Part shown: positions 1 to 8,871 of the stretch, one piece after another
How the letters are laid out: the number at the start of each line of letters is the position of its first letter
Numbering within the stretch: position 1 is the first letter of the stretch
From: Liquorilactobacillus nagelii DSM 13675
GTDB lineage: Bacteria; Bacillota; Bacilli; Lactobacillales; Lactobacillaceae
NCBI RefSeq assembly: GCF_019444005.1
Contig: NZ_CP049304.1
Coordinates: 1,488,001-1,552,000, forward strand
Direction of reading: 5' to 3'
Length of the DNA stretch: 64,000 nt
Program-made: the position numbers and the translations under genes
Notes under the pieces: generated by a model
Databases searched by the model: none
Told to the model about the DNA's origin: nothing
Seen by the model: the letters and a program-made list of their open reading frames with translations, nothing else

Positions 1-65
1 CCACCACATACCCCAGCTATTAGGCGGCTATCTGAACGACGCAATTTTTTTCCTTTTAATTTCAT
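1..65 (-). CDS. PspC-domain protein, N-terminus only (cut by window edge)
   Basis: The first 21 codons read MKLKGKKLRRSDSRLIAGVC and continue with Gly-Gly past the edge. The Asp-Ser-Arg-Leu-Ile-Ala-Gly-Val-Cys-Gly-Gly stretch is the typical start of the PspC domain, found in small membrane proteins linked to envelope stress. The ATG at 65-63 follows a strong GGAGG ribosome site by 7 bases. The gene lies downstream of phoU on the same strand and has its own promoter (separate entry). PspC proteins are known to act at the membrane; the exact role of this one cannot be told from the fragment. Confidence 0.8.
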   Translation of the reverse strand, partial: MKLKGKKLRRSDSRLIAGVCG

Positions 66-101
66 ATTTCATCCTCCTACTTTCAGCATTGTTCATCTAA
101 A

Positions 102-130
102 ATTGTACATTTTGCCATTAAAATTAGCAA
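102..130 (-). promoter_or_regulatory. Promoter for the PspC-domain gene
   Basis: On the minus strand a -35 TTGCTA (130-125) and a -10 TACAAT (107-102) are separated by exactly 17 bases. The expected transcript start is about 30 bases before the ATG at 65. It lies in the gap after the phoU stop, so the PspC gene can be expressed apart from the pst operon. Confidence 0.55.
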
Positions 131-159
131 ATTACCACTTTGAGATTTCAATTATCTAT

Positions 160-828
160 CTAATCTTCATTTCCAGGATTTAATTCAACAATTTCGCCTT
201 TTTTTAAAAAGACCACCCACTCACAAACATTGGTTACATAATCACCGATGCGTTCTAAATAAGTTGCAACTAGTGTATAGTATGAGCCACTAACCACTGC
301 TTTTTGGTCAGCCTGCATTTTAGTTAAACAAAGTTGCTTAATTTTAGCTAATTCTTGATCCAGAAAAAGATCCCGTTGTGCTATTTGGTAAGCGTGTTTC
401 AAATTGCGTTTTATATACGCATCTAAAACATCTGCTACCATCTGTGAGGCATACTCTCCCATTTTAGCAATTTCAATTTCAATTGCAGGGATTCGATGAG
501 TTCCTTTCATTTTAATTGTTGCATGGGCTAGGCTAACTGCATGGTCAGCAATCCTTTCGATGTCTGAGCTAGCTTTTAAAACAGTGATTACATCACGCAA
601 ATCCGAGGTAACTGGTTGGTACAAAGCTATGATTTCCAAAGTCATTTTTTCTAATTGGTTTTCACATTGATTAATAGCTTGATCATTTTGAATAACCATT
701 TTAGCCAATTCTTGATCATGATCAACAAAGGCTTTTACTGTTCGAAAAATAGCTTCATTAACGAGCATTCCCATTTCAGCAAAACGAACATGTAATTGGA
801 CTAATTCTTTATCAAATGTTTCTCGCAA
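160..828 (-). CDS. phoU: PhoU phosphate-signalling regulator
   Basis: A 222-residue all-helical protein with the two PhoU repeats. The metal-binding signatures are SDIERIADHA at residues 88-97 and YLERIGDYVTNV at 190-201. PhoU links the Pst transporter to the PhoR kinase and restrains phosphate uptake when phosphate is plentiful. It is the last gene of the pst cluster, 84 bases after pstB. Translation starts at a TTG (828) preceded by a GGGGGGTGA ribosome site. Length and domain content are normal for the family. Confidence 0.95.
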   Translation of the reverse strand: MRETFDKELVQLHVRFAEMGMLVNEAIFRTVKAFVDHDQELAKMVIQNDQAINQCENQLEKMTLEIIALYQPVTSDLRDVITVLKASSDIERIADHAVSLAHATIKMKGTHRIPAIEIEIAKMGEYASQMVADVLDAYIKRNLKHAYQIAQRDLFLDQELAKIKQLCLTKMQADQKAVVSGSYYTLVATYLERIGDYVTNVCEWVVFLKKGEIVELNPGNED

Positions 829-912
829 TCAGTTCACCCCCCTGGCTTTGACAATCGTTTAAGTTAGTCTTGATTTTATACTTTAATTAAATTGGACGCA
901 ATTAAATTTCGT

Positions 913-1665
913 TTAAGAATTAAGTTTTTTAGTCAAATAGTGATCAGTCGCAGCTTGTTGCGGACGAGTAAATAATCTGCGTGTCGGGCCAAACTCAACT
1001 AATTTTCCATGTTGTAAAAAAACTGTTTCATCAGCAATCCGCGCGGCTTGTTGTAAATTATGTGTAACGATGACAATTGTTAAATGATCCCTCAACTCTA
1101 GAAGAATTTTTTCAAACTGCAGTGTTGCTGCGGAATCTAACAAAGCTGTCGGTTCATCAAGCAGCAAGATCCGCGGTTTAACTAATAATGCTCTTGCCAA
1201 ACAAAATTCCTGCTGTTCTTTGAGGTTCAGTTCGAACTTTTTTTGGACCAATTTGTCCTTTAACTTTTCCCATAGATGAACTTGACGCAAGCTTTGTTCA
1301 ATTGCTATAGTCAATTCATCCCGACTAAGCCGTGAGGTAAATCGGGGGGCAATCGTTAAATTTTCTTTTAAGGTCATTGGAAAAATCAGAGGCTGAGTCA
1401 ATAGCATGCCAATGTTCATGCGCAACTGGTAGCAGTCAATTTGTGATTCATAAATATTAATTCCGTCAAACAAAACTTGTCCACTAGTTGTTAATTGACG
1501 GGGGTTCAATCGATTGAAAGCTTGTAATAATGTCGTTTTTCCTGAACCTGACGGGCCAATCACAGCCGTTATAGCCTTCGACTGAAGCTCAAGATTAATA
1601 TTACTTAAAATTGGTTGCTTGGCTCGAACACTTAAATGCTCAGTTTTTAAAATTGCCTCATTCAT
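913..1665 (-). CDS. pstB: Phosphate ABC transporter ATPase PstB with a degenerate signature motif
   Basis: A 250-residue ABC ATPase, cytoplasmic partner of PstA/PstC in high-affinity phosphate import. Walker A (GPSGSGKT, residues 37-44), Walker B (ILLLDEP, 166-172) and the H-loop (VTHN, 200-203) are intact. The ABC signature that should read LSGGQQQR is instead LNLKEQQE at about 146-153, and the D-loop reads ALLD instead of SALD. The reading frame is undamaged and the gene overlaps pstA by 8 bases, so translational coupling is kept. Only one pstB is present; lactobacilli often carry two in tandem. Position makes the identity secure; full ATPase activity is not. Confidence 0.88.
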   Translation of the reverse strand: MNEAILKTEHLSVRAKQPILSNINLELQSKAITAVIGPSGSGKTTLLQAFNRLNPRQLTTSGQVLFDGINIYESQIDCYQLRMNIGMLLTQPLIFPMTLKENLTIAPRFTSRLSRDELTIAIEQSLRQVHLWEKLKDKLVQKKFELNLKEQQEFCLARALLVKPRILLLDEPTALLDSAATLQFEKILLELRDHLTIVIVTHNLQQAARIADETVFLQHGKLVEFGPTRRLFTRPQQAATDHYLTKKLNS

Positions 1666-2581
1666 TAAATGGTCCCCGAAATTTTCTTTCTTCTATTGTT
1701 TTTTGTTGTAACCATAACCAACCGTAAACAGCTGTGTCAAATAAAATAATTATTAAAATTAATAATGCTGCTGAACCAGTCGAAATTTGCAATGTCTGAG
1801 GAATTGTTCCTTCAGCATTGATTTTCCAAATATGTACAGCTAAAGTTTCAGCTGAGCGAAAAGGGCTTAAAGGACTCCCTGTACTTAAAATATTCCAATT
1901 AGACCAGTCAAGTGCTATTGCACTCTGACCAGCTGTGTAAATTAGTGCTGCTGTTTCACCTATAATTCGTCCTGCACTCAAAACAATTCCCGTCAACAGC
2001 GCTGGGCGAACTTGCGGAATAATAATTTTTCGCAAACAATCCCAATTTGACAATCCCAAAGCCAATCCTGCCGTTTGTAAACGTTGATCAGCAGAACGTA
2101 GTGCATTTTCACTTGTACTAGTTAGCAATGGTAAATTTAAAATTGTCAGCGTTAGACTACCTGATAGAATTGAAAAGCCCAATTGCAGTTTAACTACAAA
2201 AACTAAAAAACCAACCAATCCAATCACAATTGTTGGCAATGAACTTAAAATTTCCAACATTGTCCGAATCATTTTAGTAAACCAATTTTGCTGTGCATAT
2301 TGAAATAACCAGATTGCAGTTCCAAATGCTAACGGCCACGAAATTAATAAAGTTAGAACTAGTATGTATAAAGTATTGAATAATTGAACTCCAACGCCGC
2401 CACCGGTTAAATAGTTACTACTGGCTGTAAAAAAATGCCAGTTCAACTGCGGCAGACCTAGGCCAAAGATTAACAATAATAGACCACAAATAATGGCTAA
2501 GACACTCACTGTCATCAAATAAACCCAAATCTTTATTATTTTTTCCCACCACGAAGTTAGCTTTATAACTGGTTTATTCAA
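1658..2581 (-). CDS. pstA: Phosphate ABC transporter permease PstA
   Basis: A 307-residue integral membrane protein of the binding-protein-dependent permease family. It has about six membrane segments and the cytoplasmic coupling helix that contacts the ATPase (ALGLSNWDCLRKIIIPQVRPA, in the EAA-loop position). With PstC it forms the transmembrane channel for phosphate. The start is a TTG at 2581 that overlaps the end of pstC by 8 bases, behind an AGAGGT ribosome site. It overlaps pstB by 8 bases downstream, so pstC, pstA and pstB are translationally coupled. Confidence 0.93.
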   Translation of the reverse strand: MNKPVIKLTSWWEKIIKIWVYLMTVSVLAIICGLLLLIFGLGLPQLNWHFFTASSNYLTGGGVGVQLFNTLYILVLTLLISWPLAFGTAIWLFQYAQQNWFTKMIRTMLEILSSLPTIVIGLVGFLVFVVKLQLGFSILSGSLTLTILNLPLLTSTSENALRSADQRLQTAGLALGLSNWDCLRKIIIPQVRPALLTGIVLSAGRIIGETAALIYTAGQSAIALDWSNWNILSTGSPLSPFRSAETLAVHIWKINAEGTIPQTLQISTGSAALLILIIILFDTAVYGWLWLQQKTIEERKFRGPFNE

Positions 2582-3479
2582 AATCTTTTTTACCTCTAAT
2601 CAAATAGTGTGTTAACAAATTAAATACCAGTGACATTAATAACAAAACCAGCGCTAACGACCAAAGGGCATTATTTTGACTGCTATTCAATGAAGTGTCG
2701 CCTAAATTAATTGTAATCACACTTGTTAATGTAGCAGCAGGTGAATTAAGTTTTATCGGCAATAAAGCAGCATTACCCACAACCATTTGAACTGCAACTG
2801 CCTCACCAAAGGCTTGTGCAAAACTAAAAACCAACGCTGTTTTCAAACGAGCGGTCGCTAACGGAAAAATTAATGTTCGCCAAATCTGAAACTTGGTTGC
2901 TCCTAAGGCTGTAGCACTAACTTGATATTTCCGTGGTACGGCAGCAAAAGCATCTGCTGTTAAAGTAATTAAAACTGGTAAAATCATCACTGCTAAAATT
3001 ATTGCCGCCGCTAACCAACCATATCCTGTCCCGCCCAACAACTCACGTAGTAATGGAATCACTACAACAATTCCGACTAAACCATATACAACTGCTGGTA
3101 TCCCAGCTAAAATTGACAAGCCACTGCGAAATAATTGCTGCCAATGCTTATGAGACAACTCTGTTATAAAAATTGCTGTTCCTAAAGCTAAAGGTCCGGC
3201 TAATAAAAGACTAACCGCTGACACAAGCAATGAACCATAAATCAATGGTAATGCGCCAAAACTGCCCCGTGCAGGTAGCCAGTGTACTCCAGTCAAAAAA
3301 GCCGTTAAACTAAATTGTTGTTTGCGAAACAGTGCAGTTCCTTGAAAAACTGTAAAGCCCAAAACGATTATCACCAGCAAAATAATCAGCATTGCTGCTA
3401 GTGACACAATAAAATGACCAACTTTTTCTCGCCTAGCTGCTATAGCTGGTTGAAATAAATCTGGCTGAGATTTCTTCAT
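2574..3479 (-). CDS. pstC: Phosphate ABC transporter permease PstC
   Basis: A 301-residue membrane permease, partner of PstA. It has an N-terminal cytoplasmic stretch, about six membrane segments, and the EAA-type coupling loop (ALGATKFQIWRTLIFP). I chose the ATG at 3479 because a perfect AGGAGGTG ribosome site ends 9 bases before it; two upstream in-frame GTG codons lie inside or against that site. It overlaps pstA by 8 bases and follows pstS after about 55 bases. Confidence 0.93.
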   Translation of the reverse strand: MKKSQPDLFQPAIAARREKVGHFIVSLAAMLIILLVIIVLGFTVFQGTALFRKQQFSLTAFLTGVHWLPARGSFGALPLIYGSLLVSAVSLLLAGPLALGTAIFITELSHKHWQQLFRSGLSILAGIPAVVYGLVGIVVVIPLLRELLGGTGYGWLAAAIILAVMILPVLITLTADAFAAVPRKYQVSATALGATKFQIWRTLIFPLATARLKTALVFSFAQAFGEAVAVQMVVGNAALLPIKLNSPAATLTSVITINLGDTSLNSSQNNALWSLALVLLLMSLVFNLLTHYLIRGKKDFE

Positions 3480-3534
3480 TAAAATCACCACCTCCTAATA
3501 TAAGTTTTTGTAGACCTTTTTAAAAATTTTGCTA

Positions 3535-4395
3535 TTATTTAACTGTTTCAATCGTTCCATATCGATTGCGAGCTACATTCATAGCAGAAACTGGAATAAA
3601 ACCTAATTTAAGAATTATTTTTTTTACTTGGCTTGAGCCCAAATAATTGATGAAATCCCGAACCTTTTGACTTGGGTTTTGTCGCGTGTATAAATGCTCA
3701 TATGACCAAAGTTTCCAGTGATTATCTTCCACATTAGCAACAGTCGGCTTAACTTCATCAATTTTCGGTGCGATAACTCCCGCTTGAACATAGGGAAAAG
3801 CAACATATGAGACTGCTCCTGCTGTTTCTTTGACAATTTGATAGGCCGTTCCAGATGAAGCTTGTTCTTGTGCTACCATGCTTGAATGATGTGCAAGAGC
3901 TAAAGTCTCAAAGTTCAATCGCGTACCGCTTCCTTCAGCTCGATTAATTACTGTAATCGGCAGTTTTTTACCGCCAACTTGCTGCCAATTAGTTATTTTC
4001 CCAGTAAAAATTTTTTGAACCTGCCTCATACTTAAATTATGAACTCCCGTTTTAGCATTGACAATCACTGCAATTCCACTGACTGCCAATTTGTGATCTT
4101 GCAATTTATGAACCTGTAGGCTGGCCTTTTTGGAAGCAAAAACATCTGAAGTTCCAATATCGATTGCTCTTTCAGCAACTTGGCTCAAACCGGTTTCTGA
4201 ACCACCACCTTGTACATTGACATAACTATTTGGTCGTTGTTGCCGGTACTTTGCTGCCGCCATTTCGATAATCGGCTGAATCGCTGTTGAACCGGCAACC
4301 GTCAACGACTCCTGGTTTAATTGCTGACAACCGCTTAAAAAGAATATTAGCAAAACACTGGGCACAAGAAACACCACTCGTTTAAACTTTTTCAC
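3535..4395 (-). CDS. pstS: Phosphate-binding lipoprotein PstS
   Basis: A 286-residue substrate-binding protein that captures phosphate outside the membrane and hands it to PstCA. It begins with a charged VKKFKR stretch, a hydrophobic segment and a lipobox (FLSGC), so it is a predicted lipoprotein. The PstS hallmark AGSTAIQP follows, and further on the phosphate-contacting EGSGT. The start is taken as the GTG at 4395, just after a GAGAGGATA ribosome site; this overlaps the end of phoR by 14 bases. First structural gene of the pst set. Confidence 0.93.
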   Translation of the reverse strand: MKKFKRVVFLVPSVLLIFFLSGCQQLNQESLTVAGSTAIQPIIEMAAAKYRQQRPNSYVNVQGGGSETGLSQVAERAIDIGTSDVFASKKASLQVHKLQDHKLAVSGIAVIVNAKTGVHNLSMRQVQKIFTGKITNWQQVGGKKLPITVINRAEGSGTRLNFETLALAHHSSMVAQEQASSGTAYQIVKETAGAVSYVAFPYVQAGVIAPKIDEVKPTVANVEDNHWKLWSYEHLYTRQNPSQKVRDFINYLGSSQVKKIILKLGFIPVSAMNVARNRYGTIETVK

Positions 4396-5809
4396 GACTA
4401 TCCTCTCGCTTTCCGAACCCAACTAAGGGAAGAATAATTGTGAATTCAGAGCCAACTCCAACTTGACTAGTAACTTTAATTTTTCCCTTCATCGCTGCCA
4501 CATATTCCTTAACAACTGCCAAGCCTAACCCTGTTCCCCCAGTTTGACGTGAACGAGAATTTTCAATTCGGAAAAAACGTTCGAAAACTCGTTCTTGTTG
4601 GTCCTGCGGAATGCCCCAACCATTGTCACGGACAATCAACTGCCAGTTTTGTGACGTTTGCTGGCAAGATATCCATACTTCACCACCAACATCATTGTAT
4701 TTAATCGCATTTTGTAATAAATTGTTAATCACATGCCGAAGTTTGTGGTCATCACTATCAACAATAAAATCAGCCGGAACTTTATTATGAACTTGAATTT
4801 CTTTCTTTTTGATTTCTGGTTGAAAACTTTGTAAAACTTCAGCTAGATAAGTCTGCAATCTAATTTTTTTTAATTTTAAAGTTGTATTGGTTGAAATTCT
4901 TGCTAGGGATAAAATATCTTCTACCAAAGCCGTTAATTTCAAACTCTCCTGTTGAATAATTTTTAAAAATTGCGGTAATGCTACTTGGTCATTCATAGCT
5001 CCATTTAGTAAGGTTTCACTAAAACCTGTAATGGCAGTGATTGGTGTTTTTAATTCATGACTAACATTGCTAACAAAATCCAACTGCATTTGTTCAATTT
5101 CTTTTAATTCAGTTAAATCATACAATAAAACCATAACCAGAAAATGGTGTTGACTAACTGGTACAAAAACACTATGTGCATCAACTATTTTAGCATTAAA
5201 TTCTAATTTCAATTCAGTATGTTGATCTTTTTTTGTCTGAAAAGTTGTTTCAATCAAATGACTCAAATCATAGTTTCGTAATTCATCGGCATATAAGTGT
5301 CCTTTCAAATTCATCTCGCGACCCATTAAATCACTCATTGCATGATTACTGAGATAAATCTTTTGATCCTGATCTAGCACCATTACACCAATCGTTAAAT
5401 ACTCAATTAATGAAAAATACCCCCGCTGCTGGGTTAAATAATGTTTAAAAATATCTCGTTGCAAGCTTTGCACTTGATTAATTGACTGCGCTAATTCAAA
5501 GTATGGATCACTTGGAGCTAACAACAAATGTTGTGGTTTTTCACCTGCAATGATTGCTCGCAATTTTTCGCTCAACAACAATATTTTTTCTTGTCGTTTT
5601 TTTTGTTGCCAATAACGATAACTAGTATCTAACAAACTAAAAAAAAGGCTGCTAAAAACTAACAATAGCCATTTTTTTGATCCGAACAATTCACTGGCTG
5701 GCAAATTATTCAAGCTAATAAATAGACCAAAAGTAATTAACAAAACTGTAAAAATTATTGCAAAATCAACCACAACATTTTTTATAATTTTATTCAGCTT
5801 TACCTTCAA
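4382..5809 (-). CDS. phoR: Phosphate-responsive sensor histidine kinase PhoR
   Basis: A membrane kinase of about 475 residues. Order of parts: two N-terminal membrane helices, a juxtamembrane region, a PAS-like domain, the phospho-acceptor helix (FVSNVSHELKTPITAI) and an ATP-binding domain with N box, DNGWGIP and GTGLGLA boxes. It is expected to phosphorylate PhoP when phosphate is low. The start is uncertain: open frame continues far into phoP, and the best choices are TTG at 5809 or CTG/ATT codons just after an AAGGT site near 5803; any of these overlaps the phoP stop by about 20 bases or less. Its end overlaps pstS. Confidence 0.9.
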   Translation of the reverse strand: MKVKLNKIIKNVVVDFAIIFTVLLITFGLFISLNNLPASELFGSKKWLLLVFSSLFFSLLDTSYRYWQQKKRQEKILLLSEKLRAIIAGEKPQHLLLAPSDPYFELAQSINQVQSLQRDIFKHYLTQQRGYFSLIEYLTIGVMVLDQDQKIYLSNHAMSDLMGREMNLKGHLYADELRNYDLSHLIETTFQTKKDQHTELKLEFNAKIVDAHSVFVPVSQHHFLVMVLLYDLTELKEIEQMQLDFVSNVSHELKTPITAITGFSETLLNGAMNDQVALPQFLKIIQQESLKLTALVEDILSLARISTNTTLKLKKIRLQTYLAEVLQSFQPEIKKKEIQVHNKVPADFIVDSDDHKLRHVINNLLQNAIKYNDVGGEVWISCQQTSQNWQLIVRDNGWGIPQDQQERVFERFFRIENSRSRQTGGTGLGLAVVKEYVAAMKGKIKVTSQVGVGSEFTIILPLVGFGKREDSREKV

Positions 5810-6509
5810 AACGATAACCAAACCCCCTGACTGTTTCAATATATTGCGGTTGATGAGGATCGTTTTCAATTTTTTCACGTAAATGACTGACATGCATGTC
5901 AACCATCCGGGTTTGCCCAACGTAATCAAAACCCCAAACTCCATTCAAAAGTTTATCTCGACTCAAAACTCGCTGAGGACGTTTAACAAAATAAGCTAAT
6001 AGCTCAAACTCTTTTGGAGTAAGTTTAACTTTTTTCCCAGCACGTATTACCGAATAGTTAGTTAAATCAATTGTAAAGTCAGGAAAATGGTAAATCTCTT
6101 GTGGTTCTTTTGCTGAATTTATTGCTAATTCTTCATCTACTGTATCGGTAGTTCGCCGAGCGATTGCTTTAATTCTAGCCAAAACTTCTCGTGGTGAAAA
6201 AGGTTTTGTTAAATAATCATCCGCGCCCAACTCTAGACCAATAACCTTATCATATTCTTCACCCTTGGCAGTTAAAATCATAATTGGAGTTTTAATTTTT
6301 TCTTGTCGTAAACGTTTAGTAACTTCTAAGCCATCCAACTTGGGCAACATCAAATCCAACAAAATAAAATCATATTGATCAGTTATGGCTTCATCAAAAG
6401 CTTTTTGTCCATCCATTGCCACTGTTACTTGATAGCCCGCCGTTTCCAAATTATATTTCAATAAAGTAACAATTGCCATTTCATCATCGACTACTAGAAT
6501 TTTTTTCAA
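5790..6509 (-). CDS. phoP: Response regulator PhoP (OmpR family)
   Basis: A 239-residue two-domain regulator. The receiver domain has the acidic pair VDDE near the start, the phospho-acceptor in LLDLMLPKLDG and the conserved lysine in TKPFSP. The C-terminal winged helix carries the OmpR-type elements (LTPKEFELLAYF, MVDMHVSHLREKIE, TVRGFGYRF). It is the partner of the adjacent PhoR and the expected activator of pst. It follows the MinJ-like gene after 16 bases, so it is probably read from that gene's promoter. Confidence 0.93.
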   Translation of the reverse strand: MKKILVVDDEMAIVTLLKYNLETAGYQVTVAMDGQKAFDEAITDQYDFILLDLMLPKLDGLEVTKRLRQEKIKTPIMILTAKGEEYDKVIGLELGADDYLTKPFSPREVLARIKAIARRTTDTVDEELAINSAKEPQEIYHFPDFTIDLTNYSVIRAGKKVKLTPKEFELLAYFVKRPQRVLSRDKLLNGVWGFDYVGQTRMVDMHVSHLREKIENDPHQPQYIETVRGFGYRFEGKAE

Positions 6510-6525
6510 AAGAGTACCTCCATTT

Positions 6526-7692
6526 TTAATGAAAGATTACTAGACCAATTTCATGAGGCGAATCTGCATAAATGGCTCCTTGAGCTAATTTTAATTCACC
6601 AGCATAGTTGCGAATTTTAAAGCGACAAAAAGTGGCATCTGTTTTTAAAGCCGCATAAAATTCTGTTTCATTATGGACCTCTCGACCATTACAGATTAAG
6701 ATCTCATCTCCTGGCTGAATTTTCATTTTAGCTGCCGGAGTATTTGGCTGAACAGCAATTACTCGAACGCCATCGTGAGTCTCCACATACCAATTACTTT
6801 CCCGCTGTTCAAACTTTCGCTTAAACCATAAAATAACCAACGTCAGTAACAATAACAACATAACAATTAATTCAAATTTAGTTGGAAAAAGCCAGCACAG
6901 AATTGAGCCCGCAAAAAAAATCAGCACTAAGCTCAACAAACTGATCTTTTCAAACCGACAAGCTGCTTGAGCTGATTGGCGCCAAAACTTAAAACCACTA
7001 CTAATAATAAGTGGTAACACAAATACTTGAAAAGGCTGATTAGCGATTGTTATCAAAAACCACCCCGGAAAAAAATTTGTCAAGTTATTACTTGGTACTA
7101 AACAAACTAATGGTACTAAAGCTAAATCTTGCCATGAATAGTAAACTAATCGACGACCCCGTTTTCCCCTTTTAATTGCTGGTGTAACCTCTAAGGGTTG
7201 GTATCGCTGTAACATTATCAGTTTTCCTAACAGTAATAAACCGGCAATAAACAGCAATGCAGCCCCACTAGTTATCAATTCCAGATGATTAATTGTTAGC
7301 GATTGACTAATTACTTTTGGTAGCCGTTCAGCTGTTCTAAGTGAAATCCAACTAGCACCCATTAAGCTCAACAAACTAATCCACCAAAAAAAGAAACTAT
7401 CAATTTTGAAAAAAGGATAGACCAATAATCCAATCCCCATCAAGATTTGATAAAGAATGATCCACTGCCATGGTAGCATGACTCCGACAAGACTGGTAAG
7501 TAAACTTCCACCAATTCCTAAGATTAAAAAATTCTTAATAAAATGTCTGCCCTCAAAAAAGTCACGATTAATTGCTACACGAAATTGTTTCCGTTCAAAA
7601 GAAATTCTTCTTGCATATGTAACACCAGTAATTAGAATTGCTAACCAGACTAATGGTTGCAACAAAAATTTTTCTATTGTTTCAAATACCAT
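6526..7692 (-). CDS. MinJ-like polytopic membrane protein with C-terminal PDZ domain
   Basis: 388 residues: roughly eight hydrophobic segments fill residues 10-290, then a cytosolic PDZ domain (GVRVIAVQPNTPAAKMKIQPG and GDEILICNGREV). This architecture and the position next to ftsEX match B. subtilis MinJ (YvjD), which bridges DivIVA to the division inhibitor MinD. Whether a Min system exists in this organism cannot be judged here. Good AAAGGTG ribosome site and a strong promoter lie upstream. It heads the phoPR-pst unit, which is an odd but known lactobacillar arrangement. Alternative: an unrelated PDZ scaffold. Confidence 0.75.
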   Translation of the reverse strand: MVFETIEKFLLQPLVWLAILITGVTYARRISFERKQFRVAINRDFFEGRHFIKNFLILGIGGSLLTSLVGVMLPWQWIILYQILMGIGLLVYPFFKIDSFFFWWISLLSLMGASWISLRTAERLPKVISQSLTINHLELITSGAALLFIAGLLLLGKLIMLQRYQPLEVTPAIKRGKRGRRLVYYSWQDLALVPLVCLVPSNNLTNFFPGWFLITIANQPFQVFVLPLIISSGFKFWRQSAQAACRFEKISLLSLVLIFFAGSILCWLFPTKFELIVMLLLLLTLVILWFKRKFEQRESNWYVETHDGVRVIAVQPNTPAAKMKIQPGDEILICNGREVHNETEFYAALKTDATFCRFKIRNYAGELKLAQGAIYADSPHEIGLVIFH

Positions 7693-7730
7693 TATTTGGA
7701 CACCTTTCTTAATAATGATTCAATACTTTC

Positions 7731-7759
7731 AGTATAGCAATTCTGATTTAAGAGTACAA
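7731..7759 (-). promoter_or_regulatory. Promoter of the minJ-phoPR-pst unit
   Basis: Minus strand -35 TTGTAC (7759-7754), 17-base spacer, extended -10 TGCTATACT (-10 hexamer 7736-7731). The transcript would start about 30 bases before the ATG at 7692. It is the only good promoter seen upstream of this run of closely packed genes. Confidence 0.65.
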
Positions 7760-7887
7760 AAAAATTAGAATAAACCTATAACCAAGCAAGCATTCCCAAC
7801 AGTCTCACAAAAAGCCAAATTAGATCATTATATGCTGAGTTAACAGAAAAAATTTCCAGACAAAAACTCTGATCATCAATAATATAC

Positions 7888-7912
7888 AAAAAGGAGTGGA
7901 TTTCTCCACTCC
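7888..7912 (-). terminator. Rho-independent terminator after ftsX
   Basis: GGAGTGG (7893-7899) pairs with CCACTCC (7906-7912) across a 6-base loop; read on the minus strand it is followed by five T. It ends the ftsEX transcript and separates it from the minJ promoter. The rest of the 7693-7983 gap shows nothing else. Confidence 0.75.
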
Positions 7913-7983
7913 ATAAAAATCTAAGCTTTTGGGGTCACAATAATTTAACCCGTCTTTTTCATTTATTTTAAATTCTTTAGCAG

Positions 7984-8871
7984 CTAAATTTTTAAAAACC
8001 GACGCATTGAAATAGCTGAACCCAACGCTCCAATTACAATTCCAATCACAATCAATAGTAAATCAATCTGAAATAAAAATGCTGCTGGTGTCAATAATTG
8101 ATACCCTGTGCTGGCCAGTGACGCCGTTAAAACTCGATAGAGCCAAACATAGCCAAAATCAACAATCACAATTGGCACCAAGGCACCAAACATTCCCGTC
8201 CAAGCACCTTCCAAAATAAATGGCCAACGAATAAAACCATTCGTAGCTCCAACCAATCGCATAATTGCAATTTCATTTTTGCGTGATAAAATTGTAATTC
8301 GAATTGTATTTGAAATTAGGAAAACCGCTACAAACAAAAGCAATAAACTAATTCCAACACCCCAAGTTCGAATACTATCAACTACATGAAATAGCTTTTT
8401 GGCTGAAGCTCCGCCATATTTCGCTGTATAGACAAATTTCATTTGCTCAGCTTTTTTGGCAACTTTTACTGTTTGTTCAGGTCGTTTGGTTTTAACCACA
8501 TAAACATCATTTAATGGATTATCATCCCCACTGAAAAGTTTAAATTCCTTACCATAGCTGCCAATAACGTTTTTCAGTTCTTGTTTTTTGCTTGAATAAC
8601 GAATACTTTTAACTTCACTTAAATCAGCTAATTTTTGGTGCAACTGTTCTTGCTGCTTTTTAGTTGTTCCTCGATTAATTAAAACCCTAACTTGAACATC
8701 ATTTTCAATATCTGAGGCCACTTTATCAATATTCAATAAAATCGACAAAAGTACTCCTACCAGCAAAAGAGTCACCGCAACTGCGCTAATAGCAGCTGCG
8801 GTCATCCAACCATTTCGTTTAAGACTTTTAAAACTCTCTTTTAAATGTCGTTTGAGTGTCAGACTATTCAT
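7984..8871 (-). CDS. ftsX: Cell-division ABC protein FtsX
   Basis: A 295-residue membrane protein with one N-terminal helix, an extracellular domain and three C-terminal helices, the FtsX plan. With FtsE it activates peptidoglycan hydrolases at the septum or side wall. The start is the ATG at 8871 (MNSLTLKRHLKESFKSL), which overlaps the ftsE stop by 8 bases; open frame upstream of it lies within ftsE and is not used. The FtsX region IAIMRLVGATNGFIRWPF is clear. Confidence 0.95.
   Translation of the reverse strand: MNSLTLKRHLKESFKSLKRNGWMTAAAISAVAVTLLLVGVLLSILLNIDKVASDIENDVQVRVLINRGTTKKQQEQLHQKLADLSEVKSIRYSSKKQELKNVIGSYGKEFKLFSGDDNPLNDVYVVKTKRPEQTVKVAKKAEQMKFVYTAKYGGASAKKLFHVVDSIRTWGVGISLLLLFVAVFLISNTIRITILSRKNEIAIMRLVGATNGFIRWPFILEGAWTGMFGALVPIVIVDFGYVWLYRVLTASLASTGYQLLTPAAFLFQIDLLLIVIGIVIGALGSAISMRRFLKI

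Noticed and set aside
4396..4422. Longer N-terminus for PstS
   Set aside because: The upstream nine codons lie before the ribosome site and in the phoR coding end; the signal peptide begins properly at GTG 4395.
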